A DNA stretch of 64,000 nt from Cercis canadensis (taxonomy: Eukaryota; Streptophyta; Magnoliopsida; Fabales; Fabaceae), in the NCBI GenBank assembly GCA_003255065.1, contig QAOA01002889.1:265027-329026 (forward strand). Reading direction: 5' to 3'. The notes beneath the pieces were generated by a model. The model was not told the DNA's origin. It saw only the letters and a program-made list of their open reading frames with translations, and did not search any database. Shown here piece by piece: positions 1 to 16,844 of this stretch; positions within the stretch are counted from its first letter, which is position 1; each line of letters opens with the position of its first letter. The position numbers and the translations under genes were made by a program.

Positions 1-13
1 CAGATATCCTAGT

Positions 14-143
14 TCGACTACTATATTCTTTTTTTGATACAGAATTCTAGGGCTTCTTCGAATCAAACTCTAAGGAATTGTCACTTTAAGTTTGATTCGA
101 AGCTTTAACATTCTGTATCAAGGAAGGAATGTAGTAGTCGATA
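14..143. other. Long hairpin resembling a plant pre-miRNA
   Basis: Two arms of about 55 bases (roughly 14-69 and 88-143) are near-complementary, separated by a loop of about 18 bases. The left arm motif TCGACTACTA pairs with TAGTAGTCGA on the right, and TTGATACAGAA with TTCTGTATCAA, with scattered mismatches and one 3-base bulge. Arm length, loop size and imperfect pairing are what plant miRNA precursors look like; a small foldback transposon is the main alternative. No known miRNA family is recognised. The window starts 13 bases outside the arm, so a longer inverted repeat cannot be excluded. Confidence 0.45.
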
Positions 144-149
144 TAGGGT

Positions 150-3100
150 ATTTGCTAGCTAGGAATTGTTATATGTGTAACAATTTTGTGTCATGTGCAT
201 TTTATCTCTAAATGTTATTTTTACTATTTTTTATGCTGCGTGCCCTAATTGAATTTAGACTATTCAAGAAATTTTTTTTTGAGTGTGTCCAATTAAAAGA
301 GTTATGAATAAATTAAATTGGGATCCCATAGTGCTAAGAAATGATAAAGATTTTGGTTGTAAGAATAACATCTCTCAATTACTTATATAAATAGTTTTAC
401 CACTTTAATTTCGAGCATATTAGAAAATAAAGATTTAAAATGTAAATAATTTTATGCTTATTTGATGTAAAAACTTATAAAGAACAAAAATAACATGTGA
501 TTGTTTTTAGAAGATACTATAAATCACAAAAATATAAGATTATTTTTCTCTATTCTCTATTCTCTATCACTCTTATATATATATATATATATACTTTTTA
601 ACCTAGTGACACTGACATGATTTCATACTTGCACAAACTTTTGTTTTTTGGTAAAGTCATACTTACGCAACTGATTGTAGTTGAAGTTAACTATATGTTT
701 TCATTAAAATCTTATAAGATCTATTAGGTTTTATTCTGAGAGTTAAAATTAACTTGCATTTAAATGTACAACTAGTTTTAAATAATAATGGTTTTATAAT
801 TTGCAAATTACAGAATCATTATACAATAATGACAACTTGAAAACTCAATTAACCAAATGATAAAGGGAGCGTGTTGTGTGTCCATTCTCAAGCTTCAAAA
901 AAGGAGGATCTCTCCACTGTCAACCCTAACTAGGTTTGATTTCCCTAAGAAAAATTAACTAGGATTTACATGTATAAGTGAGACTAGCCAATCCAAACCC
1001 TATCCACTCCTGCGTGCTATAACAAGCTTTAGACATGACCAAATAAGTAATGTGTGTATAGACAGTTTTATATCAGTTTATATAACTTCACTTAAACATT
1101 TGATAAACTCAAATGTAGCTATATATAATTTTATAGTCACACATAGTTATAGTACAAAGATTTCTATTCATAGACTTATTCTAATCACTCTGACTCCCAC
1201 CCAAAGTACTAAAAAGAAATTATTCTAACAAATTATATATGTTAGCGTAAATCAAGAAAACACTCTATTAGCATAACACCTATATTACATGGATTTTTAG
1301 GACTTCTCAATTATTTTTAGATTTGAATTTGATCAATTCTTAATTTAAAATTTTTATATCAATCAGAAGAAAATGAAATATTATTAAAGTTTTTAAAAAA
1401 ATTTAGTGCTTCAATTTTTTTTTTTTTTACCTAATATAGAAAAGTGCCTCGTGATGGCCAAGGCATTCCATAGATACATTCTCCTCTTTTTCTAAATTCT
1501 ATTGAAACCCTAACCCTATTGACGTATCCTTTATCAAATCATCCTTCAACCTTAAAACAATTTAATTTCTTGTCTCCCAAATCTTCCTATTTATCTAAAT
1601 ATAAGTTAATATATATATTGGTGATAACAAATATGAATATAATCACAATTGCATGAAGCAACACTAAATGTGTTTTCAAGCATTACAAAATCATGCAATG
1701 GTTATGAGTTTGCGTTCTTTTTTATTTTTTATTTTTTTTTATTTGAGTAATTATGAGATTGTATTCTTATTTTAACTATTTCTTACGTTTGTGTAGTTGC
1801 CATTCCTAGTCCTTTATAAGCTTCTTCAACAATGTTGTTTCAAACTTTTATTTTGTACACTTCAAAATTTTAAATATTTCTGAAAAATTATTATTATTTC
1901 TGGAAAACCAATACACCTTTAAGAAAGCAATCTTTTGTCCAAAACCCATACTCATCATCTATAATTATATATATTACACTTATACTAAATTTATTCTATA
2001 TCTTGTTATTAATATTCAGGTGGGTTTTTTTTAAAAAATATATAATATATGATCGTATTCTTGTGTTTATATTGTTATTTTTCTTTCTGTAACAAAGGAG
2101 TGTAATGTATTAAGAATTGGAAAAAAGAATAAACGGTGTAGATTGAACTCCCTTATTTTAAAAATTAAGCAGTTGTTTTAAAAAACCAATAAATATAAAC
2201 ATAAATATTTCAGCATTCTTCATAAGTTCTAGTGATTGTAACTCAAGTACTCAACTGAATTTAAATGTTAATTTTTTTAAAAAAATTGTTATATTATTTG
2301 TAATAGCGCATGACAATAGAATTAGTAATGATTAAATCACCTAACCAAATTAATACCAAAAGAAGTGATGATTAAATCATGATAAGAATAATAATGATAG
2401 AGCCTTTTGTTCACACTATGATAGAATTACTAATGCTTAATATTTTCAACCTCTTATTATTTTCTCTTTTATTTATTGTTCTTAGATGACAATAATAGCA
2501 TACGAGTTTATTCTTATTTAGATGGATTCAATTTCCATTAAGAAAAATTTATAAGAACCATAATAGTACATATCTTAAAAAAAAGGTATTATAGTAATAT
2601 AATAATAATTTGATCTAGAATTTTTTTAATATGTTAAAGACTTAAAGTTTAACATTTGAATCGACATTTTCCAAATATCCTAGCCAAAAAAAACTTAATT
2701 TATCTATTTAATAAAAAATAAGCTATGAAAAGATATTCCTATAATGGTATTTATCTTAATATATTTCTATTTCTCGTTTTATAGGTCTAACCGTAGGTAG
2801 TGTAAAGAAATTACCAAAAAAAATAAAAAAAATCAAGTTTTAGGATAGAGTGAGAGATGAGTTAACAAAATTACGAAATCTCCTTTTTTCTGAAATTATA
2901 AGGACATTCCTTTAAGTATAATTTATTGAGAATATTTACTAAATATAAGAGAGGTAGCCTTTAAAGGAATATTTAATTGAGTACTGAAAATTTCATTATA
3001 AAAGTGTCTCGTAGTTAAGAAGATAAGATTTTAAAATGAAAAATACTATCCCTTGTTGTGTGATTTTTAGTGACAAAAAAAGAAAAACATTTCAACAAAA

Positions 3101-3499
3101 ATGTATAACGAGTGTATAACAATTGGGAAATTTTATAAGAACACTTTTCCTTAAAATTTTAGCAATTAGCTCAGCTCTAGGCTCTAGCACTTTATGTAAT
3201 TTTAAACTTTTAATCTCCTATAAATTACCAAACTCCTCATATTACACGTGACTTCCTCGTATGTTTTCTCTCAAAATTTATTAAGCTTGATATAGCTTGT
3301 GAAATAAGAATGGGTGTTAAGGAAGAGAGACTCTGTAAATTTCAATAAATAATTTACTCTTCAAAATATTCACGTAAACTTCGATTGCAGATTATGGTAG
3401 ACAATAGCCAAAACCCCAAATAAGAAGAATGTAATGTGATTATGTGAGTGCTAGAGCGAGACTATCAGTTAATGTGGCCTTGACAATCGCAAGCATTCC
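150..3499. other. AT-rich intergenic DNA; no gene seen
   Basis: No coding signal is visible. The stretch has a short TA run near 572-591, several poly-A/T tracts and no recognisable transposon ends. The last few hundred bases should include the promoter and leader of the PPR locus, but no convincing TATA element can be assigned. Confidence 0.6.
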
Positions 3500-5353
3500 A
3501 TGAAGCGGGACATAACAAAACTGGTATCAGATGGCTTATACAGAGAAGCTCTTCTCCTATACCACCAACTCTACTCTGCATTACACATTCCTCACAGTTT
3601 CACATTTCCTCCTCTTCTTAAAGCATGTGCCAAGCTCGAATCACCTTCGCAGGGGAAGATGCTACATGCCCATGTCATCAAAACCGGTTTTCAAGCAGAC
3701 ACGTACGCTTCTACTGCTCTCACAGGCATGTACATGAAACTGCATTATCTCAATGACGCCCTCATGGTGTTCGACGTTATACCTGACCGAAACTTGGCTT
3801 TATTGAATGCAATAATTTCTGGGTTCTCGCAAAATGGGTATGGCGGAGAAGCTCTTCAAGTGTTTAAATGAATTGGGTTGGGGACGCTGAGGCCGAATTC
3901 AGTTACTATAGCTAGTTTATTGCCTGCTTGTGATATGGTCAGCCATGGTACACAAGTACATTGCTGGGCGGTCAAATTGGGGGTTAATTTGGATGTTTAC
4001 GTTGCAACCTCGCTTATTACTATGTATTCCAATTGTGAAGACTTGGTTTTAGCGACTAAAGTGTTTGATGGATTGCTTAGCAAGAATGTGGTGAGCTACA
4101 ATGCTTTCATATCTGGGCTCCTGCAAAATGGGGTTCCTCGTCTGGTGGTGGATGTGTTTAATAACATGAGGAAATGTTCAAACAATAAACCCAATTCGGT
4201 AACATTGGTTTCCATTCTTTCTGCATGCGCTAGTCTATTGAATCTTTGTCTTGGCAGGCAGGTTCATGGGCTGATCACAAAATTTCAAACAGTGACAGAG
4301 ATTACTGTGGTGACTGCACTTGTTGACATGTATTCCTAGTGTGGTTGTTGGAGTTCAGCTTTTGATTCCTTCGCTGAACTTGAAGGGAACAGGAACTTGA
4401 TTAAATGGAACTCGATGATTTCTGGAATGATGTTGAATGCACAATGTGATAAAGTTGTTGAACTGTTTTAACAGCTAGAATCGGAAGGACTGCACCCTGA
4501 TTCAGCAACTTGGAATTCAATGATCACTGGGTTTGCACAACAAGGGAAGAGTTTCGAGGCTTTTAAATTCTTTAGGAAAATGCAATCAGATGAGGTTCCA
4601 AGTTTAAAAACTCTCACTAGTCTTATGGCAGTGTGTTCAAATTCATCTGCTTTAAGATGTGGAAAAGAGATCCATGGACACGATCTCAGAACTGATATTG
4701 ATACAGATGAATTTATGGCAACTGCACTAATTGACATGTACATGAAATGTGCCCATTCTTGTTGGGCACGAAGAATTTTTGATCAGTTCGATAAAAAACC
4801 AGATGACCCAGCATTTTGGAATGCAATGATATGTGAATATGGAAGAAATGGAGACTATGAGTCTGTCTTTGAAATCTTTGATGAAATGCGGACAGAAATG
4901 ATTCAACCAAACACTGCAACATTTGTTAGTGTGCTATCTGCGTGCAGCCACACTGGTCAGGTAGACACAGGGTTGAAGGTTTTCACAATATTGATGAGAA
5001 GAGATTATGACTTGCAGCCAAAGCCTCAACACTTCGGTTGCATAGTTGACCTTTTGGGCCGATCTGGCAGGTTGGATGAAGCTCGAGACCTGGTGCAAGA
5101 ATTAGTAGAGCCTTCTCCCGCTATTTATGCTTCTCTGCTAAGTGCTTGTATCTCCTACTTAGATTCTGATCTTGGGGAGGAAATGGCTATGAAGCTTCTA
5201 GACTCAGAACCAGAAAACCCAGCTCCTCTTGTGATTCTATCCAACATGTATTCAGGGCTGGGAAGATGGAGGGATGCAGAAAGGATAAGAGGGATGATAG
5301 AGCATAAAAGATTGGACAAACTTCGTGGGTTTAGCATGTTAGAAGTCTCATGA
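3500..5353 (+). pseudogene. PPR protein, PLS class with E-type end, three in-frame stops
   Basis: A single intronless frame of 617 codons encodes PPR repeats throughout. Typical PLS-class blocks are visible, such as LLKACAKL, HAHVIKTGFQADTY, LVDMYS, WNSMITGFAQQGKSFEAF, HFGCIVDLLGRSGRLDEA and the E-type end LSNMYSGLGRWRDAERIRGM. From memory it resembles the Arabidopsis At2g02750 type, of similar length. Such proteins normally enter mitochondria or plastids and bind organellar RNA. The frame is interrupted by TGA at 3869-3871, TAG at 4337-4339 and TAA at 4469-4471, with no length change anywhere. All three could come from single C-to-T changes (CGA, CAG, CAA). The longest open piece, 4520-5353, keeps the C-terminal half. 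It is most likely a young pseudogene; sequencing error at all three sites is less likely. It converges on the neighbouring minus-strand gene with about 100 bases between. Confidence 0.88.
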
Positions 5354-5456
5354 GAGTTACTTATAAAGAAAAAGCTTCAACTGTATTATTTTGTTTGATA
5401 CTAAAACAAAGTTTGTTACATCTTGAGTGCTTCATCTATGAATACATTCATAAAAT

Positions 5457-7651
5457 TCACTGACCCAACATCTCTTTCACAGCAAAACCAAAGTAATCGT
5501 CAAAGTGGTAAGAAGGTTCAGTGATGAAACAAGTGATCACATCTCTCAGTGTAATGACTCCGACAACTTCATCATTTTCATTAACTGCATAAATCCTGTG
5601 AACAGACTGAGAAGCAAGAGTGTGGATCACATCTCCCAGAGTCGAGTCAGGCTTGCATGTTATGGGGTGAATAACTTTTCCAGTTTCTCGGGTTGCTGTG
5701 ACAATTGTATTCATGAAATCCGTCACAGTGAGCTTCCTGAAAAGGCAAAATGTAAAATGAGAAAGGGAGGGTGAAGAAGATGATTTCTGTTGAGTAACCA
5801 ATTGAGTGCTCTCTTACATGCTTGTGTATAACTAGATTTCTTTTCAATATCAATATGTAATAAAAATACCTTACATACATACATCCTCACAAACACATAT
5901 TATGTGGACAATCATTTGGGACCTGGTTAGATTCATATTCTTTTTCAGTTTGTTATCTTTAGTTGGATTATGTTTTCCTTTTCCCCAAATATGCCAGAAT
6001 AACATATATCTTTCTTCCAACAATGAATTTTTTTTTCCCAAGAGATTATTATCATTGGCACTGCAAAAATCATTAGCATTTACATGTTACATTGAAGTTG
6101 CTAACGAAGAGGCACTCAAGATGATTACCATGCAGGACCAAAATTTTGGTGTTACCTGAAATTGGAGAAAAGCTCAGGCCTTAGCAGCAAGTATCTGATA
6201 TCTCTTATGCTTAAGTTCCCAACAATTCTCTTCCTTGGCCCCTCTACTACAGGAAGACCACCAATTTGATTATCTTTCATTCGCTTGAAAGCTTCAAGAA
6301 TCAATTTATTGTTCTGGATGCTAACAACCTGGTAGAAAAATAGAAGGAAGTTTCTTACGCCTTGAAAATGAGGTGAGCTGAAAATAAATCATGGTGATAT
6401 GGAATCATGGATCCTTACCTCATCAGGAGACATAAAAGGGAGTCCCAGGTCGGATATAGGACTTGCAGCAATGAGGTCAAACCAATCTCTTCCTTTACAT
6501 CCCTCAAGACCTTGAACTACTGCAGACTGAGTAATGAAGTTCTTAATGTCAGGCTTCCCTGGTTCAATGATGGGTACGTTCCTCAGCCTATATTTTGAGA
6601 GAAGTAGCAAGACGGTCAACATAGCGCTATCTGTTGCAACTGGAATGAAAGGAGCCCACCGATATGATTTAATTATTGATCGCACCTGAAATCAGAAATT
6701 AATATAAAACATATATTTTCCAGAAGAAAAGTGGAGGCAATAAAAGGACTTAGACCACATGTATAGATATATACTCTCCCCAATGTACTATTTGGGAATA
6801 CATTCATCATTCTTTCGTAAATTGGAAATGATAGCCATAACCTGCTGCATACCAAAGCCCAAAGGGAAATAGCTAAGAAGCCTTAGCTGAACTGGCATTG
6901 GCACCCATTGCCCTTATCATACTTACCGTTGTTGATTTGAAGGGTTCTTCTTGCAGTATAACTTTGTAGAAGTCCTCACCCAGTCTGTCAGCAGCTGCAG
7001 GAGCATCCCTACCCATCCCCTTATCTGTAGCAACACCGCCTGCCACTGCAGCACCTACTGCAGCAGCCGTTAGACCAGCAACTGCGACAGGACCTGTCAC
7101 TCCCAATGCCAGCGCTCCCAGAGCACTAGCAGTTCCTGCACCAATTCCAGCAGCTGTTGCTGTACTTGCTGATAGGGCAACTGCAGCAAGTTCTGCACTT
7201 TCCAGCACCCAGAGAACGATGGATGAATAATCTATGATGCCAAGGTACCTGTCTCTCCAATTTGAACTAGTTCCTGCATCTGGGTCTCTAACAGGGGCAG
7301 CTAATATGTTGCATTCAGATAGAATCTTAACTGCTTCACCAATAGATGTGTCTGCTGGAATTTCAACAACTACAAAAGTAATAGAGCTGGTTACTGCTTT
7401 TAGCCATGCAAATCTTCTTTCAGTCACATTAAGTTCATAAACCTGATAGTTGCTAAATGCATTAATATAGGTCACCCCTTACCTTGTCCTCTGGGAACTC
7501 CTGGAAAAGAAGATACAGGAATCTTTGCAAATGCATCTGTTAATGACTCTTGCAATGCCTGCGGTAGTTTCTTTCTGGATTGGATGGTCTCAAAATAGGT
7601 ATCACAACTTGAAAGTTTGTTGCTTGCTCTGACATCCTGTTCTTGCGCCAT
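5457..7651 (-). CDS. SnRK1 regulatory gamma-subunit-like CBS-domain protein (At1g69800 type)
   Basis: Five exons join in frame into 443 residues: 7651-7483, 7369-6927, 6685-6419, 6328-6156 and 5736-5457. Every junction has GT-AG signals (for example GTAAGG at 7482 and GTAAGT at 6926). The protein holds four CBS-type repeats: VVEIPADTSIGEAVKILSE to YLGIIDY (about 57-104), LLLLSKYRLRNVPII (about 220-270), LILEAFKRMKDNQIGGLPVV (about 300-345) and DSTLGDVIHTLASQSVHRIY to GVITLRDVI (about 375-425). CBS pairs bind adenine nucleotides in SNF1/AMPK gamma subunits. Residues 113-173 form an alanine/glycine-rich insert of low complexity inside the first CBS region, which I recall as a feature of the At1g69800 subgroup and not of KING1. 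Its role in the kinase complex is inferred from the family. The start is the first Met after a probable leader intron. It appears intact. Confidence 0.9.
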
Positions 7652-7659
7652 AAGTAAAA

Positions 7660-8589
7660 CTAAAGGCAGAAATTGGTATCACTACTAACTGCGGTTTCAA
7701 TAAATTTCACAAAATTACAGAATTGAAGTAGATGTACCTTAACTCAGTTTACTTTATCTCCTGTTTATTATAGCTTTGTCCTTTTGGCTATAAAACCTGA
7801 GCAAGAACCCATGACCAGATTTTGTTACATCTAGTTCAACAGCATCGTATATTGTTTTACCCATATGACAGCAGAAATACATAAAACTTGGGACTGCATA
7901 CAACATAAACTTCATAAAGCACTTGAGATAACCGTATTATATTATGGTTTAGTCACCTCTTTAAAGTGTTCTGTAATTTTTCTCTAGGATGAGTATGATT
8001 ATTAACACATGACATTTATTTACCTAAAATCCCTTTAATCTTTATGGCTTGCTCCCATGGTTTGATGTGGCAAGGCTATTTGACATTATTCTTGGTTGCA
8101 AGATTTAACCCATAAAATTAAATGTGAACGTATGAGTAAGTGGTCGGGTATGTTAGCCCATTAAATCTTCGATTGCTCAGTCTCTAGATCTACTTATAAG
8201 ATTGATTACCCTTGGTTTCCTATCCATTTTAATTTTTGTCGTGGGCTATAACAAGGTGACATGAAGCACAAATTAAGATGGAGGCCAATGAAAGGTGAAT
8301 TGCATTTAATTGGTTGCAAGTTACACTAACAGATCTGTAACAGAATTTACTTTCCCTGCCTTGTAGTCTGATATTTGATTCGTTGTTTAGCCAAGTGAAG
8401 ATATTTGTGACTTAAATTGTGAATTTACATATCAATATTTGGTGAAGAAAATCACGTTTAATCTACCATAACATCACATAGGCACAAAACTGTTTTATAC
8501 AAGCACAAATTCAATAAAGAAGCCTAGTACTATTCTAAACAAGGAAGAGGGCAGAAAATGATAAGAGAGATTGAATTGCCTTGACATAC
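7660..8589 (-). other. Probable 5'-UTR intron of the CBS gene
   Basis: Read on the minus strand, a consensus donor (GAG then GTATGT) lies at 8589 and an acceptor (CTGCCTTTAG) at 7660, eight bases before the ATG. This would place a short leader exon at 8590 to about 8700. There is no other coding signal in between. It is inferred from splice signals only; transcripts would settle it. Confidence 0.45.
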
Positions 8590-8745
8590 CTCAAATCAGT
8601 GAGTGAGTGCTAGTGGATTCGGAGTTAAGTGATTCTCTATCTTCAGGTTGGAGTTTTGTATCTGCGATTTCATTGGAAAGCGGTTATTTTTTATGTTTGA
8701 ATGAATGCATGGTTTGGTTTGCTAGCCTTGCCAAGTGTTGGTAAA

Positions 8746-8755
8746 GACACGTGTC
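8746..8755. promoter_or_regulatory. Palindromic G-box/ABRE-like site upstream of the CBS gene
   Basis: GACACGTGTC is a perfect 10-bp palindrome with a CACGTG core. It lies just upstream of the inferred leader exon of the minus-strand CBS gene. bZIP and bHLH factors bind such cores, including ABA-response factors. That it acts on this gene is an inference from position. Confidence 0.4.
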
Positions 8756-8899
8756 ACAGGTTGATGGAACCAGGTGTTAATTTAATAGGTAATTGCCTTT
8801 CTCGTCTTTCAGTCTTCTGTTTTTTAATAAAAAACAATAAAGTTGGGCCTAGGCCTGATCATGGCTTTCAACAGATCTTTCTGAGGCCCAGAAACTGAG

Positions 8900-10015
8900 C
8901 CCAAGCTTTGATCAATCACTTATTTCTAAGGTGTTTAGTAGACAGAATGTTATTAATGGAAAATGGAATTTTTTAGAATAAAAAACTAATTTTTGTACCA
9001 AACGCTCCTTTTAAAGGACACCCAACTTATGGTTGATCACTCAAATATTTCACCTCAAAGGTTAGAAGTAAGATTAGTCTCAATAGACATGTGTTATAAT
9101 TAGAATTATGAAATAAACAGGTTCAACAAGAATCAATCGGCTGGGTCACAAGACTAATTATATTAAAATTTTAAAATATGTTCCCAAACCCACTTTATAT
9201 TTGGGAACATATATATTTAGAAGTTTTAAAATGTAATGTTTCAAATAATTATATTATGTGTTATTTATATATAATTATTCTGTTCATGGATCTGGTTATT
9301 ATGAGTTAATTAGATCACTGATTTAGAGGGCAAATTTAGAAAGTGAGGGTTATGCTTATGTAGTATATTGCTTGTTGTGTGAAATATGATGACTAAAATC
9401 ACACTACTTGTTTATAGTTTTCTCATAATATATATTTTTTTCAAAAAATAAAGAATAAGGGTACTTTCTTTTCTGTTTTATTTATTGGATAAAATATGCA
9501 TATATTTCAAGCCAAGCTCCAATTAAAAAAAAAAAATTCAAGCCAACAAAGTTGCAAATGAAGCCTAATTTTATGGATTTTTTAAAAAAGAAAACTCAGA
9601 GGCATTTATTTTAATTTAAAGATTGCTATCAATTTATCCCCTCATAAACATTTTCTTGTGATCACTCATTGAACTTAATTATCACATACAAATTTGATTA
9701 CAGTAATCTAAAAATTTTAGTCTAGCAGTGAAGGTAAGCATATGATATTTGATTAGGTTAGTAGTAGAGGAGACAATCAGACATGCATGTGATGTGATGT
9801 ATAATTGCCATGGTGAACTTATTGGGGTTAGCCCACCAAATTTTCCTCTTGAATCATCGAGTACAAGAGGTGGATGACCATTTGACTGTAATTTGATTTT
9901 AGTCATGTAATTAATTGGCACTTTGGCAGCTACATATATAATGCCAAGAAAGTAAAAAAAAGCTCTGCCTTAATCATTCTAGAAATTTATGAGTGAAACA
10001 AAACATGGAAAACAT
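8900..10015. other. AT-rich intergenic DNA between the CBS and WRKY genes
   Basis: No gene is visible. A perfect short hairpin (13-bp arms, 9176-9188 and 9200-9212, core TTCCCAAA/TTTGGGAA) stands out. The remainder is AT-rich with poly-A/T runs. Confidence 0.55.
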
Positions 10016-10210
10016 TATACTTATCCCCCCATCTCTATATATCTCATTTTCAATCATCCTCATTTTTCTCATGCTAAACATTAAACAAGCACAAAATGAA
10101 TTGCATGATATATTTTCTACTGTTTCCATTTTCCACGGTCCTAACCTAGTACACCCTATATCAAGCGCCGATCCAGATCAGAGGTTTGATTCTTTTACAG
10201 TAATTAATGG

Positions 10211-13741
<3,531 letters not shown>

Positions 13742-14256
13742 GATGTTATTGTGATCTTCTATGACTGTATTTTTTTGGAGAAGAGCTTCCCATACAATCC
13801 TCCATATAGCGACAAATTAAGCTTCTCTTTGCCATCTCCTATCAGTTTGGCTCCTTATGTATTAAGCCATTAGATTTTGACTTTAATTATATAAACTAAA
13901 ATTCAAAGAGAGAGGTTCTCTTTTGCATATTATTACGAAATGTCAACAGCCCATATAAACTCCTATAATTAAGAAACTCAAATTATATTTTATATATTAG
14001 TTGGTTTCTTGTATGAAAATTTTAAAAAATATAAATATATATAATAATTCATAATTCAACTCTTATGAGAGAGGTTAAGGACTTCAATTATGGTTAGTTG
14101 AAGATTCTTTCGAGTTATAAATGTCACTGGATTGGCGATGGATTCCGGTCAAAGTTCACCAGCCATACGCATTCATCAACCTTGACTATGGTGATTATGT
14201 GGGTCCTCACGTTTCGATGCCATTTTTCATAGTTACACCTTCCTTGCTTTTACATT

Positions 14257-14274
14257 ACACACACACACACACAC
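14257..14274. repeat. AC microsatellite
   Basis: A short (AC)n run is present here, and its counterpart lies in block copy 2 near 27502-27519. Confidence 0.8.
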
Positions 14275-16010
14275 AATCATTTTTCTTTGACCATATACTG
14301 TAATTCAATGTTCATGGCCATTAATTTTGGTCAAATTGGTCGGCATCTTTAATTTTTCTTTCAAACAAAAAAGGCACATGTTCCTTAATTAACACAATTT
14401 TGGTATTGATCTACGTAGTTAACTAGTGTAGGTATGAGTTGTTTCAATTCTCAACACAATTTCAAGATCTAATTAAGTATCAAATTGAACATATTCTTGT
14501 ACTTGCAGCTGTTGGTATTGATCTGGCCATGCATGGCTGTGACGCTGAAGGTATAAACATGCGGTTGGTGATGTTGATGTGCTTTGAATTTGATAAAAGG
14601 CCCAACATCTAGTGCTTATAGTTTTGATGTCGGGTATGTCCTGTTTTCACACTGATAAATTTAGTTAAGATTGGGTATATTGGGGGTTAGGGTTTGAATT
14701 TGTGTATAGTGAAATTCCCTGGGTCATCTTTTCTCGTACATAGTTCTAATGACTAAACCAAGGTAAACTTTGTATGTATTCTCCTTCTCTTTACTCCTTG
14801 TTTTATTATTCATATCGTAACAGAGAGGATAAACATTTTCTTTCTACGATTGATGCCTAAGCTCCAAGTAATCAAACATTTGAGGCAATTAAAAGAAAGA
14901 AAAAATGCACAGAATGGAGAAGTTCCTTAAAAGTATGGTAGATTAAAGAACTGTAATATGACTTCTATAGCAGTATTAGACTTTTAGTTTTGTCTGCATT
15001 AATAGTTTATGTCAACTAGTGAGTCTGAATTAGTAACAGCACGTCCCTTTTCTAAGCCATTCCAGCCTTTCAACTTTCAAGAGTCAATTCTGCAGTATGT
15101 TGGAGAGAAAGTTGTCAATCTTTATAATTAATAGACACTGCATTCCACAGGCCTTACTCTTAAACTAAGGGCCGGCAATATGTGTGTACATATGTTAATT
15201 TAAGTTACTGATCTGACAATTTTTCTGGCTATTACTTATCTCTAATATATAAGATATCTTTAAATTACAAGAATATTTTAGGTCCGTGGACATCCATATA
15301 TATGCTTCAATTATACTAATCTCTCCAAAGGTTTGATGCAATTATATAAAAACTCTGTCTTGTTTCAAAAATTGTACTCCCTTATTTTGAAATTTAGCAT
15401 AAAAGAACTTTATTATTATTAATTAAGTTGCATATACTTTCCTTGTTTAAAAAACTTTAATGCCCTTTAGGTTATATTAAAAGGACGTTTTAAAACACGA
15501 AAAGAAATTCACGTAATTTTGTCAAACATTATGGGAGATCTATATTATTATTTTTTTACCAGGATGATGTAGGATTATAACTATTCTTGGATAAATAAAT
15601 GATTCATACTATTTTGTTTTAATTAAAAATCACTTTTAAATATTTTCAAAATTGAAAATCCTTGTAAATTTCTCTAATGAAATAGCAATACTCTTTGTTA
15701 TTTATTATGTAATTGGACATTTAAAAGTAATTTTTTTTCATACAATCGAAAAGTTTTTTTAGGATAATACCTATACCCCATATATCAGTTTATATTAACT
15801 ATAAAATACATAATACATAGCAAAAGGCATATGTGAAATATGACTTGGAGTAATTGAAAAAAAGTTCAACCATTGACATTGTATGTCCTCTCTTTTGTTT
15901 GGATATATCCTTGTTAGTTCTCTATCAATTCATATGATTACTTGTGATATGTAACTGCTTGTCTTTAGAATTTATTTTAAATGCTTATTTTAGACCTGAA
16001 TTTATTTGAA

Positions 16011-16551
16011 GGCTTAATTGTAATTTTGGTCCTCCAATTTTAACAATTTAAACTTTTTGGTCACTCTCATTTAAAAATGAATAATTTAGTCCCTCTATAT
16101 TCATAAAATGTGCAATTTTAGTCATTCCCTCTATATTCATGTCAAGTTTAAGGTGTCAAGTTCTCCAATTCATAATCTCACAATTCAGAATGAAGAGTTA
16201 CGTCTTGTGAATTTTCTTACAAAATTTCAACTTGATCCAACAGTAGGACTCAGCCCAAAATATAAAAACTAGAAGTTTTCATCTAACTGAAAATCTAGAT
16301 TCATTCATCATCAGATCGAGCTGAAATTTTGTGGGGATGTTCACAAGACATATCTCTTCAATGTAAATGGTGAAATTATAAATCAGAGAACTTTAGACCT
16401 TGAAATAGACCTAAGACATTTTGGCTTAAAGACAAAGGGACCAAAATTACACATTTTATAAATATAGAGGGACTAAATTATTCATTTTTAAACAAGAGGA
16501 ACCAACAAATATAAATTGTCAAAATAGGAGAATTAAAATTACAATTAAGAC
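16011..16551. mobile_element. MITE, Mutator-like, 541 bp with long inverted ends
   Basis: The first about 115 bases and the last about 115 bases are near-perfect inverted complements, beginning GGCTTAATTGTAATTTT and ending AAAATTACAATTAAGAC. Flanks TTATTTGAA (16002-16010) and TTATTTTAA (16552-16560) make a 9-bp target duplication with one mismatch, as expected for Mutator-type elements. There is no coding capacity. It lies just upstream of the second COQ2 exon. Confidence 0.8.
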
Positions 16552-16844
16552 TTATTTTAACTGTTAAAGTTTTATCCAATAAATTATTTTAGATTTTCTC
16601 TTCTAAAATAATTTTGTATGTGATCATATAATGCAGGTAGAACGTACAAAGCTCAGACCATTGGCAAGTGTTGAATTGACACCATTGCAAGGGCTTTGTT
16701 TTCTTGGTTTTCAACTGCTTTTGGTTATGGGTGTTCGGATTCTTCTGCAACTGGACAATTTTTGGTTACTTGCTTTAGCGTAGTGTTGGTATTCTTCTGC
16801 AACAATTCATAATTTTTCGTTTATCTTTATACAAAATTTTATGG

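Noticed and set aside
8701-8898. 65-codon plus-strand frame upstream of the CBS gene
   Set aside because: It overlaps the promoter and G-box area and has no family features.
14121-14303. Small frames around the AC microsatellite (and copy at 27342)
   Set aside because: They end in the HTHTHT microsatellite and lack any coding signature.
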